Shown: piece by piece, positions 27,630 through 35,171 of the stretch
Position numbering within the stretch: the stretch's first letter is position 1
Layout of the letters: every line of letters starts with the position of its first letter
Assembly: GCF_014197535.1 (NCBI RefSeq)
Contig: NZ_JACIFV010000009.1
Location: 66,082 to 130,081 of the forward strand
Length of the DNA: 64,000 nt
Reading direction: 5' to 3'
Origin: Rhizobium aethiopicum
GTDB lineage: Bacteria; Pseudomonadota; Alphaproteobacteria; Rhizobiales; Rhizobiaceae
Notes under the pieces: generated by a model
What the model was told of the DNA's origin: nothing
The model's input: the letters and a program-made list of their open reading frames with translations, nothing else
The model's database searches: none
Position numbers and translations under genes: made by a program

Positions 27630-27648
27630 ATATCCACTTGTAGGATAT
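27630..27648. promoter_or_regulatory. Likely operator of the FadR-type regulator
   Basis: Palindrome ATATCC-N7-GGATAT (27630-27635 and 27643-27648), 37 bp upstream of the regulator start. Size and symmetry suit a FadR-family dimer, suggesting autoregulation of the whole eight-gene operon. Confidence 0.55.
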
Positions 27649-27811
27649 CCGTCAACAGGATTCACTTCGGGATGTCGGCGCAAGGTCGGACGCGGACGCT
27701 TGGAGCGCCGGCGGTAGTCATGGTGGTGATGGGAGGAATCGCCGCGCGTTGCGACGGATCCGCAGCCCGAGTGAGCGGCGGAAAACTATACGAAAGGCCT
27801 GCCGCCGACGC

Positions 27812-28822
27812 TCAATCGGGTTGCGGTGGAGCGGTCGTCTCCCCTTCCGAAAGCTCGCAGGCGAGCAGGATCGGGTGGTCGAGATCTGGCGTCGGTTGCC
27901 TGTTCAACAAGACGGCGACCGCCGCGGCGGCAATCTTCTGAATCGGCTGCTTGACGGTTGTCAGCCGCGGCGTGGTCATGCTCGAGAGCGGGATGCCGTC
28001 GAATCCGACAATAGAAAGCGCTGCGGGTATCGGTATTCCCAGATCATGTGCCGCTCTCATGCAGCCGATCGCCTGCTGATCCGAACTTGCAAAGATGGCG
28101 GTCGGCCGTTCGCTGCGGGCACGTGCCAGCAGGTAGTTTCCCGCCGATCGTCCGCTTTCATAATCGAAAGCCGCCTCGGCGATCAGCGGCAACCCTTGAC
28201 CTTGTCCGCCGTCGTCGGGCTGCCCCATGGCGTCCAGATAACCCTTGAGGCGATCATTGGCAGGCACGGAATGTCTGGGGCCTGAGATGAAGCCGATGCG
28301 GCGATGGCCGAGCTGCAAAAGATGCTCGACGCCGAGACGCACGCCGGCGCGGTGGTCGGAGGCGATGCCGGAATATCCGGGCATGAGACGGTCGACGACG
28401 ACGATCGGCAGTCCCTTCGGCAGCTTGAGCGTATGGAAATCATTGCTGGGAACGAGGATGATGCCGTCGACTTTCCGGCTTGTCAGCTGCCCGATGCGGT
28501 CTGCCTCCTTGGCCGCATCGTCAAAAGACGTCATGACGATGATGTTGTAGCCATGGCTCGCCGCCGCCTGTTCGGCGGACTGCACGAGTTCCGAGAAGAA
28601 CGGATTGGTGAGATCGGGAATGACGATGCCGATGAGCCGGCTGACCTTGCTGCGCATGCTTCGGGCCGACGGGTCCGGCATATAGCCGAGCTCGTCGATG
28701 ATGCGTCTGACGCGTCCCCTCAGCTCATCCGTCACGGCGGGATGGTCATTCAGGACCCGCGAGACAGTTCCGGTGGAAACGCCGGCAAGTTTGGCAACGT
28801 CTCGAATTCCGACCTTTGGCAT
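27812..28822 (-). CDS. LacI family transcriptional regulator
   Basis: A 336-aa repressor type. The N-terminal LacI helix-turn-helix and hinge are clear: VGIRDVAKLAGVSTGTVSRVLNDHPAVTDELRGRVRRIIDELGYMPDPSARSMRS. The rest is a periplasmic-binding-protein-like sugar-sensing domain (LIGIVIPDLTNPFFSELVQSAE, IVGFDGIPLSSMTTPRLTTV). It is divergent from the ribose-type ABC operon, with two identical 13-bp motifs between them, so it very probably represses that importer until its sugar is present. Confidence 0.95.
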   Translation of the reverse strand: MPKVGIRDVAKLAGVSTGTVSRVLNDHPAVTDELRGRVRRIIDELGYMPDPSARSMRSKVSRLIGIVIPDLTNPFFSELVQSAEQAAASHGYNIIVMTSFDDAAKEADRIGQLTSRKVDGIILVPSNDFHTLKLPKGLPIVVVDRLMPGYSGIASDHRAGVRLGVEHLLQLGHRRIGFISGPRHSVPANDRLKGYLDAMGQPDDGGQGQGLPLIAEAAFDYESGRSAGNYLLARARSERPTAIFASSDQQAIGCMRAAHDLGIPIPAALSIVGFDGIPLSSMTTPRLTTVKQPIQKIAAAAVAVLLNRQPTPDLDHPILLACELSEGETTAPPQPD

Positions 28823-28966
28823 AATGGAAGAACATGTCCCTTCATTTCAGTCTCGGGGACGCGGAGGCACCCGACCGGGCTTCAGCTAATGGTCTCCATC
28901 GCCTTCGTCAAAGGGCCGCAGTCAATTTGACGGCGTCTGCATAACACGAGGAACACCGGCATTCAA

Positions 28967-28979
28967 TGGAAACGGTTCA
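28967..28979. promoter_or_regulatory. LacI-type operator, copy 1
   Basis: TGGAAACGGTTCA, with imperfect symmetry GAA-ACGG-TTC around a central CG as in LacI-family sites. It lies 145 bp upstream of the lacI-type start and 115 bp upstream of the second identical copy. The following bases (CCATC) also partly match copy 2. Confidence 0.7.
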
Positions 28980-29044
28980 CCATCGAGTCTCGAGAAAGTC
29001 AGGATTGGTGCCGCGTTCTCCTATATCCAGCCATTTTGGCTGCC

Positions 29045-29073
29045 TTGACAATCCCGCGGACCGTTGTTACCCA
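29045..29073 (+). promoter_or_regulatory. Candidate promoter of the sugar ABC operon
   Basis: A perfect -35 hexamer TTGACA (29045-29050) with a weak -10 near TTACCC (29067-29072). The second LacI-type operator begins about 10 bp downstream, over the expected start of transcription. Confidence 0.45.
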
Positions 29074-29081
29074 AGTGCTGT

Positions 29082-29094
29082 TGGAAACGGTTCA
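29082..29094. promoter_or_regulatory. LacI-type operator, copy 2
   Basis: An identical TGGAAACGGTTCA, just downstream of the candidate promoter and 52 bp before the binding-protein start. This position would block transcription initiation when the repressor is bound; two sites 115 bp (about 11 helical turns) apart could support looping. Confidence 0.75.
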
Positions 29095-29145
29095 TCATGA
29101 GGGTACTCAGGTGAGGATAGGCCCGGAACCGTTCGGAGGAGAGAA

Positions 29146-30132
29146 ATGTCCCAATCTACGAAGCGTGATTCCGTCCTGATGCGTGCGCCGCGCCGTGCGG
29201 CATTGAAGCTTGGACTTGCCGGCACCTTGGTGCTCGCACTGTCCTGCGGCGTGTCGCCCGCTTTCGCGGCCGGCAAGCCGAAGGTCGGCCTGATCATGAA
29301 GTCTCTGTCCAATGAGTTCTTCAAGCAGATGAAGGCCGGTGCCGATAAATATGCGGCCGAGAACAAGGACAAGTTCGACTTCAAGGCCGTCGGCATGAAG
29401 GACGAGCGTGATTTTGCCGCTCAGGTCGATGCCGTCGAGAACTTCGTGACGCAGAAATACGACATCATCGTCGTCGCTCCGGCCGATTCGAAGGCGATGG
29501 CCACGCCGCTTGCAAAGGCCGTGAAATCAGGCGTCAAGGTCATCAACATCGACGTGCCGCTCGATGCCGATGCCAAGAAGGCAGCCGGCATCGACCTGGC
29601 ATTCTTCGGCCCGGACAACCGCGAAGGCGCCAAGCTCGCCGGCGACGCGCTGGCCAAGGATCTGGGGGCGGGCGCCAAGGTCGTCATTCTCGAGGGCAAT
29701 CCTGAGGCCGACAACGCCAAGGAGCGCAAGGAAGGCTTCATGGACTCCGTCAAGTCGGGCAAGCTCGAGCTTCTCGACAGCAAGACCGCCCATTGGGAGA
29801 CAGAAGAAGCCAACACCGTCATGACGAATTTCCTGACGAAGTATAAGGACATTCAAGGTGTCATGGCGGCCAACGATTCCATGGCGCTGGGCGTCGTCAA
29901 GGCTCTTGATGCAACCGGCCAGGCCGGCAAGATCAAGGTCGTCGGCTTCGACAACATCCCGCCGGTGCAGCCGCTGATCAAGGACGGCAAGATGCTTGCC
30001 ACCGTCGAGCAATATGGCGCGCAGATGGCGGTCATGGGCATCGACTATGGCATGCGTGAACTTGCCGGCGAAAAGTTCACCGGCTGGGTCAAGACCGACA
30101 TCAAGCTCGTCACGTCAGGCGACCTCAAATAA
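29146..30132 (+). CDS. Sugar ABC transporter periplasmic binding protein (ribose-type, SBP family 2)
   Basis: A 328-aa secreted protein with a signal peptide (residues 1-41, SCGVSPAFAA). The mature part is RbsB-like: KVGLIMKSLSNEFFKQMKAGADKYA, VDAVENFVTQKYDIIVVAPADSKAM, VVILEGNPEADNAKERKEGF, VMAANDSMALGVVKAL and VVGFDNIPPVQPLIKDGKMLATVEQ. GGAGGAGAG precedes ATG 29146. It is the first gene of the importer operon under LacI-type control. Exact sugar unknown. Confidence 0.95.
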   Translation: MSQSTKRDSVLMRAPRRAALKLGLAGTLVLALSCGVSPAFAAGKPKVGLIMKSLSNEFFKQMKAGADKYAAENKDKFDFKAVGMKDERDFAAQVDAVENFVTQKYDIIVVAPADSKAMATPLAKAVKSGVKVINIDVPLDADAKKAAGIDLAFFGPDNREGAKLAGDALAKDLGAGAKVVILEGNPEADNAKERKEGFMDSVKSGKLELLDSKTAHWETEEANTVMTNFLTKYKDIQGVMAANDSMALGVVKALDATGQAGKIKVVGFDNIPPVQPLIKDGKMLATVEQYGAQMAVMGIDYGMRELAGEKFTGWVKTDIKLVTSGDLK

Positions 30133-30164
30133 TCGCCATCGCCGACTGGTTTAAGACAAAAGGA

Positions 30165-30186
30165 AGCGCCGGCTGCTGCCGGCGCT
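30165..30186 (+). other. Intercistronic hairpin after the binding-protein gene
   Basis: Perfect 9-bp stem AGCGCCGGC/GCCGGCGCT with a 4-nt loop, 32 bp after the stop, with no T-tract. It probably stabilises the upstream part of the mRNA so that the binding protein is made in excess of the membrane components, as in other ABC operons. Confidence 0.55.
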
Positions 30187-30260
30187 GACCGCTGCCACCC
30201 GACTTCATGGTGATCACCCGATGGCGCTCGTTGCGGCTTTCGGAGTGCGCATGTGTGGTG

Positions 30261-31820
30261 ATGGCCATCGAATTCAAACAGATCATGCACGAGGTGGACG
30301 TGTCGGACGCAGCAGATGACCACATCCTGAAGCTGGAAGGGATCGGCAAGCGCTTCCCGGGCGTCGTCGCGCTCAGGAACGTTTCCATGCGGATCGGCCG
30401 CGGCAAGGGCCACGTCCTGCTCGGCGAAAACGGCGCAGGCAAGTCGACCTTGATCAACCTGCTGGGCGGCGTCTTCAAGCCGGACGATGGCCACATTTCG
30501 TTTGACGGCAGGCCCTATCATCCTGCCTCGCCGCTGGAGGCCTTCAAGGCCGGCATCCGCATCATCCACCAGGAACTCCATCCGCTTTCCAATCTCAGCG
30601 TCGCTGAAAATCTGCTCTTCGAGCATCTTCCGCGTCGATACGGCCTGGTGGACTACGGGCAAATGAACCGCCGGGCGGCCGAACTGCTGGCGGAAGTCGG
30701 CCTCGATGTGGCGCCGACGACGCTCGCCAGTCGCCTCAGCGTCGCGCAACTGCAGCTGCTCGAAATCGCCAAGGCGCTCTGCTACGAAAGCAAGCTGCTC
30801 GTTCTCGACGAGCCGACGGCAACCCTGACGTCCAAGGAAGTCGACCGGCTGTTCGAAATTCTGAAGCGGCTGAAGGCGCGTGGGGTGACGACGCTTTATA
30901 TATCGCACCGGCTCGAGGAGATTTTCGAAGTCGGGGATGACGTCACGGTGCTGCGCGACGGCCAGCATGTCATCACGCGTCCGCTGTCCGGCTTGGCCAT
31001 CCCCGACATCGTCGAGCTGATGGTCGGGCGAACGCTCTCGGATCACGGCGTCTTTCGCAGTGACAGCGCCGTGTTCGGCGAGGCGCTTGGCGTTTCCGGC
31101 CTGAAGGTGACACGCAACAGCCCGGAACTGTCCTTTTCCGTGGCAAAGGGAGAAATCGTCGGCATTGCCGGGCTTGTGGGCAGCGGCCGGACAGAGGCGG
31201 TCCGCGCCATATTCGGCGCCGACGCCAAAGCCGGCGGCGAAATCCGCGTCGACGGAAAGCCGGTTGCGATCCATTCGCCAAAGGATGCGGTTGCCGCCGG
31301 CCTTTGCCTGGCGACCGAAGACCGCAAGCTGCAGGGCCTGATGCTCGACATGAGCTGCGCGGAAAACACCACGGTCACTGATCTCGGCAAGATCTCCCGG
31401 AACGGGTTGATCAGCCGCAGGATGGAGAACGAAAACGCGCAGCGCCTCGTGCGCGAGCTGCGCATCAAAACGCCCTCGGTCCATCAGCTGGTCAGAACGT
31501 TTTCGGGCGGCAACCAGCAGAAGGTGGTCATCGCCAAATGGCTGTTCCGCGGTCCTAAAGTGCTGATTTTCGATGAGCCGACCCGCGGCATCGATGTCGG
31601 CGCCAAGGCTGAAATCTACGAGCTTCTCTGGAAGTTTGCCGCGGAAGGAAAGGGTGTTCTGGTCGTATCCTCGGATCTGCCGGAGCTCATCGGCATCTGC
31701 CATCGCATCATCGTCCTGTCGGACGGCAAGATCGCCGGCGAAATCGCGCGGGATCAATTCGAAGAGAGCAGGATCCTCTCACTCGCTTACAAGGAGTACA
31801 GTCGTGTCCGGCAACATTGA
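30261..31820 (+). CDS. Sugar ABC transporter ATP-binding protein (RbsA/MglA type)
   Basis: A protein of about 519 aa with two ABC ATPase domains in tandem. N-terminal: LLGENGAGKSTLINLLGG (Walker A), LSVAQLQLLEIAKAL (signature) and LLVLDEPTATLTSKE (Walker B). C-terminal: GLVGSGRTEAV, a degenerate Walker A typical of this class, FSGGNQQKVVIAKWL and VLIFDEPTRGIDVG. The first signature lacks the usual SGG (LSVAQ). The start is uncertain: ATG 30261 follows TGTGTGGTG, with others at 30207 and 30285. It overlaps the permease gene by 17 bp. Confidence 0.93.
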   Translation: MAIEFKQIMHEVDVSDAADDHILKLEGIGKRFPGVVALRNVSMRIGRGKGHVLLGENGAGKSTLINLLGGVFKPDDGHISFDGRPYHPASPLEAFKAGIRIIHQELHPLSNLSVAENLLFEHLPRRYGLVDYGQMNRRAAELLAEVGLDVAPTTLASRLSVAQLQLLEIAKALCYESKLLVLDEPTATLTSKEVDRLFEILKRLKARGVTTLYISHRLEEIFEVGDDVTVLRDGQHVITRPLSGLAIPDIVELMVGRTLSDHGVFRSDSAVFGEALGVSGLKVTRNSPELSFSVAKGEIVGIAGLVGSGRTEAVRAIFGADAKAGGEIRVDGKPVAIHSPKDAVAAGLCLATEDRKLQGLMLDMSCAENTTVTDLGKISRNGLISRRMENENAQRLVRELRIKTPSVHQLVRTFSGGNQQKVVIAKWLFRGPKVLIFDEPTRGIDVGAKAEIYELLWKFAAEGKGVLVVSSDLPELIGICHRIIVLSDGKIAGEIARDQFEESRILSLAYKEYSRVRQH

Positions 31821-32826
31821 AACCAAGGTCGAAGCGAAAGAAACAGGCTTCTGGGACAAGCTGATCCGGATCTCGATGAAAGAAGCAGGCGTTGCCATCG
31901 CCCTCATCCTGATCGTCATCTTCTTCTCGGCGACGGCGCCCTATTTCGCCACGCCGGAGAATTTCCTGAAGATCTTCGTGCAGATTGCCATCAACACTGT
32001 GCTTGCCTCGGGCATGACCTTCGTCATCCTGGTTGGCGGCATCGATCTCTCGGTCGGTTCGCTGCTGGCCCTTTGCACGGTCATCGGCGCGACGATCATG
32101 ATCGACCCCAGGCTCTCGCCCTGGCAGGCGATTGTGCTCGCTTCACTCGCCTCGATGGGCACCGGCGCGGTCCTCGGTGCCATCAACGGCTGGGTCTGCG
32201 AAAAGTGGAAGCTGCCGTCCTTCATCGTCACGCTCGGCATGCTGAATGTCGCCAGCGGTCTCGCCCGCGTCGTCAGCGACAACTCCACCATCACCGGCCT
32301 GCCACAGCCCTTTGTCGATTTCGGAAATCTGATCTTCGGGGGCATCTTCCCGTCGATCTTTCTGATTGCGATCGTCGTCGTCCTCGTCGGCTGGTTCGTG
32401 CTGCGTTACACCGTGTTCGGGCGTTTCGTCTTCGCGATCGGCACCAATGAAGAGGCTGTGCGGCTGTCGGGACATGAGCCGAAACGCTACAAGATCGCGG
32501 TGTTCACCATCTCCGGCCTGACGGCCGGCATCGCGGCCATGGTCTATCTGCTCCGCCTCAATGTCGGCAGTCCGGTTGCGGGCATCGGTTATGAATTGAA
32601 TGCGATCGCCGCGGTCATCATCGGCGGAACCAGCCTCTCGGGCGGCAAGGGCTCGATCGTCGGAACGCTGGTCGGTGCCTGCATTCTGCAGGTGCTGTCG
32701 ACGGGATTGCAGCTGCTGGGCGCCGACGACAACATCAAGCCGATCGTCATCGGCGCCGTCATCGTGCTTGCCGTCATCTTGGACAGCTATCGCGGCCGGT
32801 TGATGCGGATACTCGAAACGCGGTGA
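31804..32826 (+). CDS. Sugar ABC transporter permease (RbsC type)
   Basis: A 340-aa polytopic permease. Motifs are FVILVGGIDLSVGSLLALC, NGWVCEKWKLPSFIVTLGMLNVASGLARV, GRFVFAIGTNEEAVRLSGHEPKRYKIAVFTISGLTAGIAAM and YELNAIAAVIIGGTSLSGGKGSIVGTLVG, the last a strong family signature. The start is GTG 31804, preceded by AAGGAG at the right distance and lying inside the end of the ATPase gene, which implies coupled translation. Confidence 0.94.
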   Translation: MSGNIETKVEAKETGFWDKLIRISMKEAGVAIALILIVIFFSATAPYFATPENFLKIFVQIAINTVLASGMTFVILVGGIDLSVGSLLALCTVIGATIMIDPRLSPWQAIVLASLASMGTGAVLGAINGWVCEKWKLPSFIVTLGMLNVASGLARVVSDNSTITGLPQPFVDFGNLIFGGIFPSIFLIAIVVVLVGWFVLRYTVFGRFVFAIGTNEEAVRLSGHEPKRYKIAVFTISGLTAGIAAMVYLLRLNVGSPVAGIGYELNAIAAVIIGGTSLSGGKGSIVGTLVGACILQVLSTGLQLLGADDNIKPIVIGAVIVLAVILDSYRGRLMRILETR

Positions 32827-33048
32827 CCGACCGCCAGGCGTGGGCCTCTGAGGTCGCATGGCAGCGTGTGAAGTCGAGGCAGGCCGTCAAACTCCTGCCA
32901 CATGCCCTGCATTAATTCGACGCGACAGCGTATGTCTTAGATCGGAATTGATTTAAGGATAATGCTGCAGCAGCTCAAAGCCTAGCCGCACCCTTGGCGC
33001 ATCTGAGAAGATGCGCAGCGCTGCGGTAACCGCGTCGATGGAGATCCG

Positions 33049-34194
33049 ATGCCTGCAGTCCTGCGAAAAAAAGTTCACGGAGCGTCCACCCGGGCTGAGG
33101 TCATCGACGGGGCAGAGGATATCGGCGTCGCCTATCAGGTGTTTTCCGATACGGTGGTCGAAGACGTCATCGTCAAGAACTCGCCTCGTGGCTTCAAGTT
33201 TCACAACGGCAACAACCTCGTCGTCAGGCGCTGTGAAACGGAGAATGTCAAGGGCGACGGCATCTATCTGACGAAGACGAAGAACGTTCTTCTGGAAAAC
33301 AATCGCATGGGGGCGGCTCCGGGCGAGGGCGCGGACTGCTGCCAGTTCGCCTATCAGAACAGCGACGACAATATCAGTTCGGACGTCGTGATCCGCGGCA
33401 ACCTCTTCCTGCAGTCGCCGACGAGCACCTCGAACAAAGGTGCCCTGGTCTGCGATAAAACCCGCAACTATCTCGTCGAGTACAATTTCATCGGCGGCAA
33501 GAACTTCTCCTTTTCATCGGTCGGCGATGATGCCGTGGTGCGCAGCAACATCATGCGCGACGGCAGGATGAACGACTATTCCTTCGGCTACGGCATCGGA
33601 GACAAGGCAGACCGTACCGGCCATCATGTCTATGACAATTGGATCGAGAACAATAATCGCGGCATCAGCCTGAGCGGCTTTTCCGACCAGGAGCGGGCCT
33701 TTCGCAAGGACATCGACATCCACGACAACGTCATCAACGGATGCGACATCGCCTTCTTCGCCAATCGGCCATGGTCGGGGAGCTTCCGGCGCAACATATT
33801 CATGCGATGCGGCCAGGACATGGTTCTGAAGGGAAAGGGTGAAGCCACCAGCGGTCAGATCGACGGCAATTATCATAATGACGGCAGCTTTCTGAACGTC
33901 GTGGCGCCGCCGCTCCGCTTCAATTCCGACGGCAAGGCCTCGGTTGCCTCGGGGGAATGGACATCCGAGCCCGATGAGATCGTCATCCAGTGGCGCGACA
34001 AGGGATTGGATATTCCTGGCGCCAACCGGCCGTCGATTGCCGTCGCGCCTGGCATGGAATTGTCTTGCGTGCTGTTGGCCCGTAAGGGCCGCAATTGGAT
34101 GCTCGCGATCGCCGAAACCGCCTATGACGAGTTCACGCCGCGCGCATGGGAGGAAAAGAAGCTGCCGTGGCAGAAGCGGTATCTCTCGATCTGA
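33049..34194 (+). CDS. Right-handed parallel beta-helix repeat protein
   Basis: A 381-aa protein built of short repeats with pectate-lyase-like rungs: SDTVVEDVIVKNSPRGFKFHNGNNLVVRRCETENVKGDGIYL, NVLLENNRM, DVVIRGNLFLQSP, VYDNWIENNNRGISL and DIDIHDNVINGCDIAFFAN. Such folds occur in polysaccharide lyases, hydrolases and epimerases. No signal peptide is visible, and an in-frame stop at 33004 prevents a longer protein. It lies 222 bp after the sugar importer on the same strand, so processing of the imported or related polysaccharide is plausible but unproven. Confidence 0.75.
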   Translation: MPAVLRKKVHGASTRAEVIDGAEDIGVAYQVFSDTVVEDVIVKNSPRGFKFHNGNNLVVRRCETENVKGDGIYLTKTKNVLLENNRMGAAPGEGADCCQFAYQNSDDNISSDVVIRGNLFLQSPTSTSNKGALVCDKTRNYLVEYNFIGGKNFSFSSVGDDAVVRSNIMRDGRMNDYSFGYGIGDKADRTGHHVYDNWIENNNRGISLSGFSDQERAFRKDIDIHDNVINGCDIAFFANRPWSGSFRRNIFMRCGQDMVLKGKGEATSGQIDGNYHNDGSFLNVVAPPLRFNSDGKASVASGEWTSEPDEIVIQWRDKGLDIPGANRPSIAVAPGMELSCVLLARKGRNWMLAIAETAYDEFTPRAWEEKKLPWQKRYLSI

Positions 34195-34287
34195 GCCAAG
34201 TGCTGCCGGCAATGCCGGGCCTGGAACCGAAGGCCGGTTTTTGCCGTTGATTGCCAAGTTCCATCGCTTCGGGAGGGCAGGACAGTC

Positions 34288-35091
34288 ATGGCACGTCAGA
34301 CGTTCTGGAAAGGTTATCTCAAGCTCTCGCTCGTCACCGCCTCCGTCTCGCTGACGCCGGCGACAACCGAAAGCAACAAGGTGCGCTTCCACGTCCTCAA
34401 TCGCCAGACGAAAAATCGTGTCGAAAGCCGCTATGTCGACAGCGTCACCCATAAGCCGGTGGCTGACCGTGACCAGGTGAAGGGTTTCCCACGCGGGGAG
34501 GACGACTATGTCATTCTCGAAGATGAGGAGATCGAGGAGGTCGGGCTCGAAAGCACCCGCACCATCGATATCGAGAGTTTCGTCCCGCGCGGCTCGATCG
34601 ATTGGGTCTGGTACGACAAGCCGCATTTCCTGGCGCCGGAGGACAAGGTCGGCGTGGAAGCCTTCTGCGTCATCCGCGAGGCGATGAAGGCGAATGACGT
34701 CGTCGGCATTGCCCGCCTTGTTCTCTATCGCCGCGAGCGCGCCGTTCTCCTGGAGCCTCAAGGCAAGGGCATCGTGCTCTGGACTCTGCGTTATGGCGAC
34801 GAGGTGCGCGAACCCTCGGCCGAAATCGACGATAAGGCGAAGGTCGACAGCAAGCTGCTGACGCTGATGAAGCGGCTGGTGAAGGAAGAGACGAAGGATT
34901 GGAGCCCGACCATGGTGCAGGACCCGATCCAGAAGCAGCTGAAATCGATGATCCGCAACAAGCAGAAGAGCCTGAAGAAGGCCGCACCCGCCAAAAAACC
35001 CGCACCGGTGAAATCGACCGGCAACGTCATCAACATCATGGATGCGCTGAAGAAGAGCCTGACGGCGGAAGGCGGGCGGAAGTCGCGTTAG
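34288..35091 (+). CDS. Ku protein (non-homologous end joining), copy 1
   Basis: A 267-aa bacterial Ku homodimer subunit that encircles DNA ends and recruits LigD. Family features are the start ARQTFWKGYLKLSLVTASVSLTPATTES, VRFHVLNRQTKNRVESRYVDS, DYVILEDEEIEEVGLESTRTIDIESFVP, the YDKPHFLAPEDK core and a Lys-rich C-terminal tail (KKAAPAKKPAPVK) for DNA binding. It is convergent with ligD and separate from the second Ku gene. It is about 45% alike by eye to the copy at 37.7 kb, so they are old paralogs that could form heterodimers. Confidence 0.95.
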   Translation: MARQTFWKGYLKLSLVTASVSLTPATTESNKVRFHVLNRQTKNRVESRYVDSVTHKPVADRDQVKGFPRGEDDYVILEDEEIEEVGLESTRTIDIESFVPRGSIDWVWYDKPHFLAPEDKVGVEAFCVIREAMKANDVVGIARLVLYRRERAVLLEPQGKGIVLWTLRYGDEVREPSAEIDDKAKVDSKLLTLMKRLVKEETKDWSPTMVQDPIQKQLKSMIRNKQKSLKKAAPAKKPAPVKSTGNVINIMDALKKSLTAEGGRKSR

Positions 35092-35152
35092 AGCAATTCC
35101 AGGAAAAGTGCGAAGCGGTTTTCCGTCCGGAATTGCGTAAATCCAAAAGGTT
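35091..35152. repeat. Intergenic palindromic repeat between the first Ku gene and ligD
   Basis: Outer arms GCAATTCC (35093-35100) and GGAATTGC (35129-35136); inner arms GGAAAA (35102-35107) and TTTTCC (35119-35124). The right flank AAATCCAAAAGGTT is shared with the remnant at 16.5 kb. It starts at the last base of the Ku stop codon and may serve both convergent transcripts as a 3' end structure. Confidence 0.75.
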
Positions 35153-35171
35153 GGAGCTGGGAAGGCTTCTT

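Noticed and set aside
30045..31757. Open frame of 570 codons antisense to the sugar ABC ATPase
   Set aside because: The plus strand encodes a protein with two sets of Walker motifs; the antisense translation has none.
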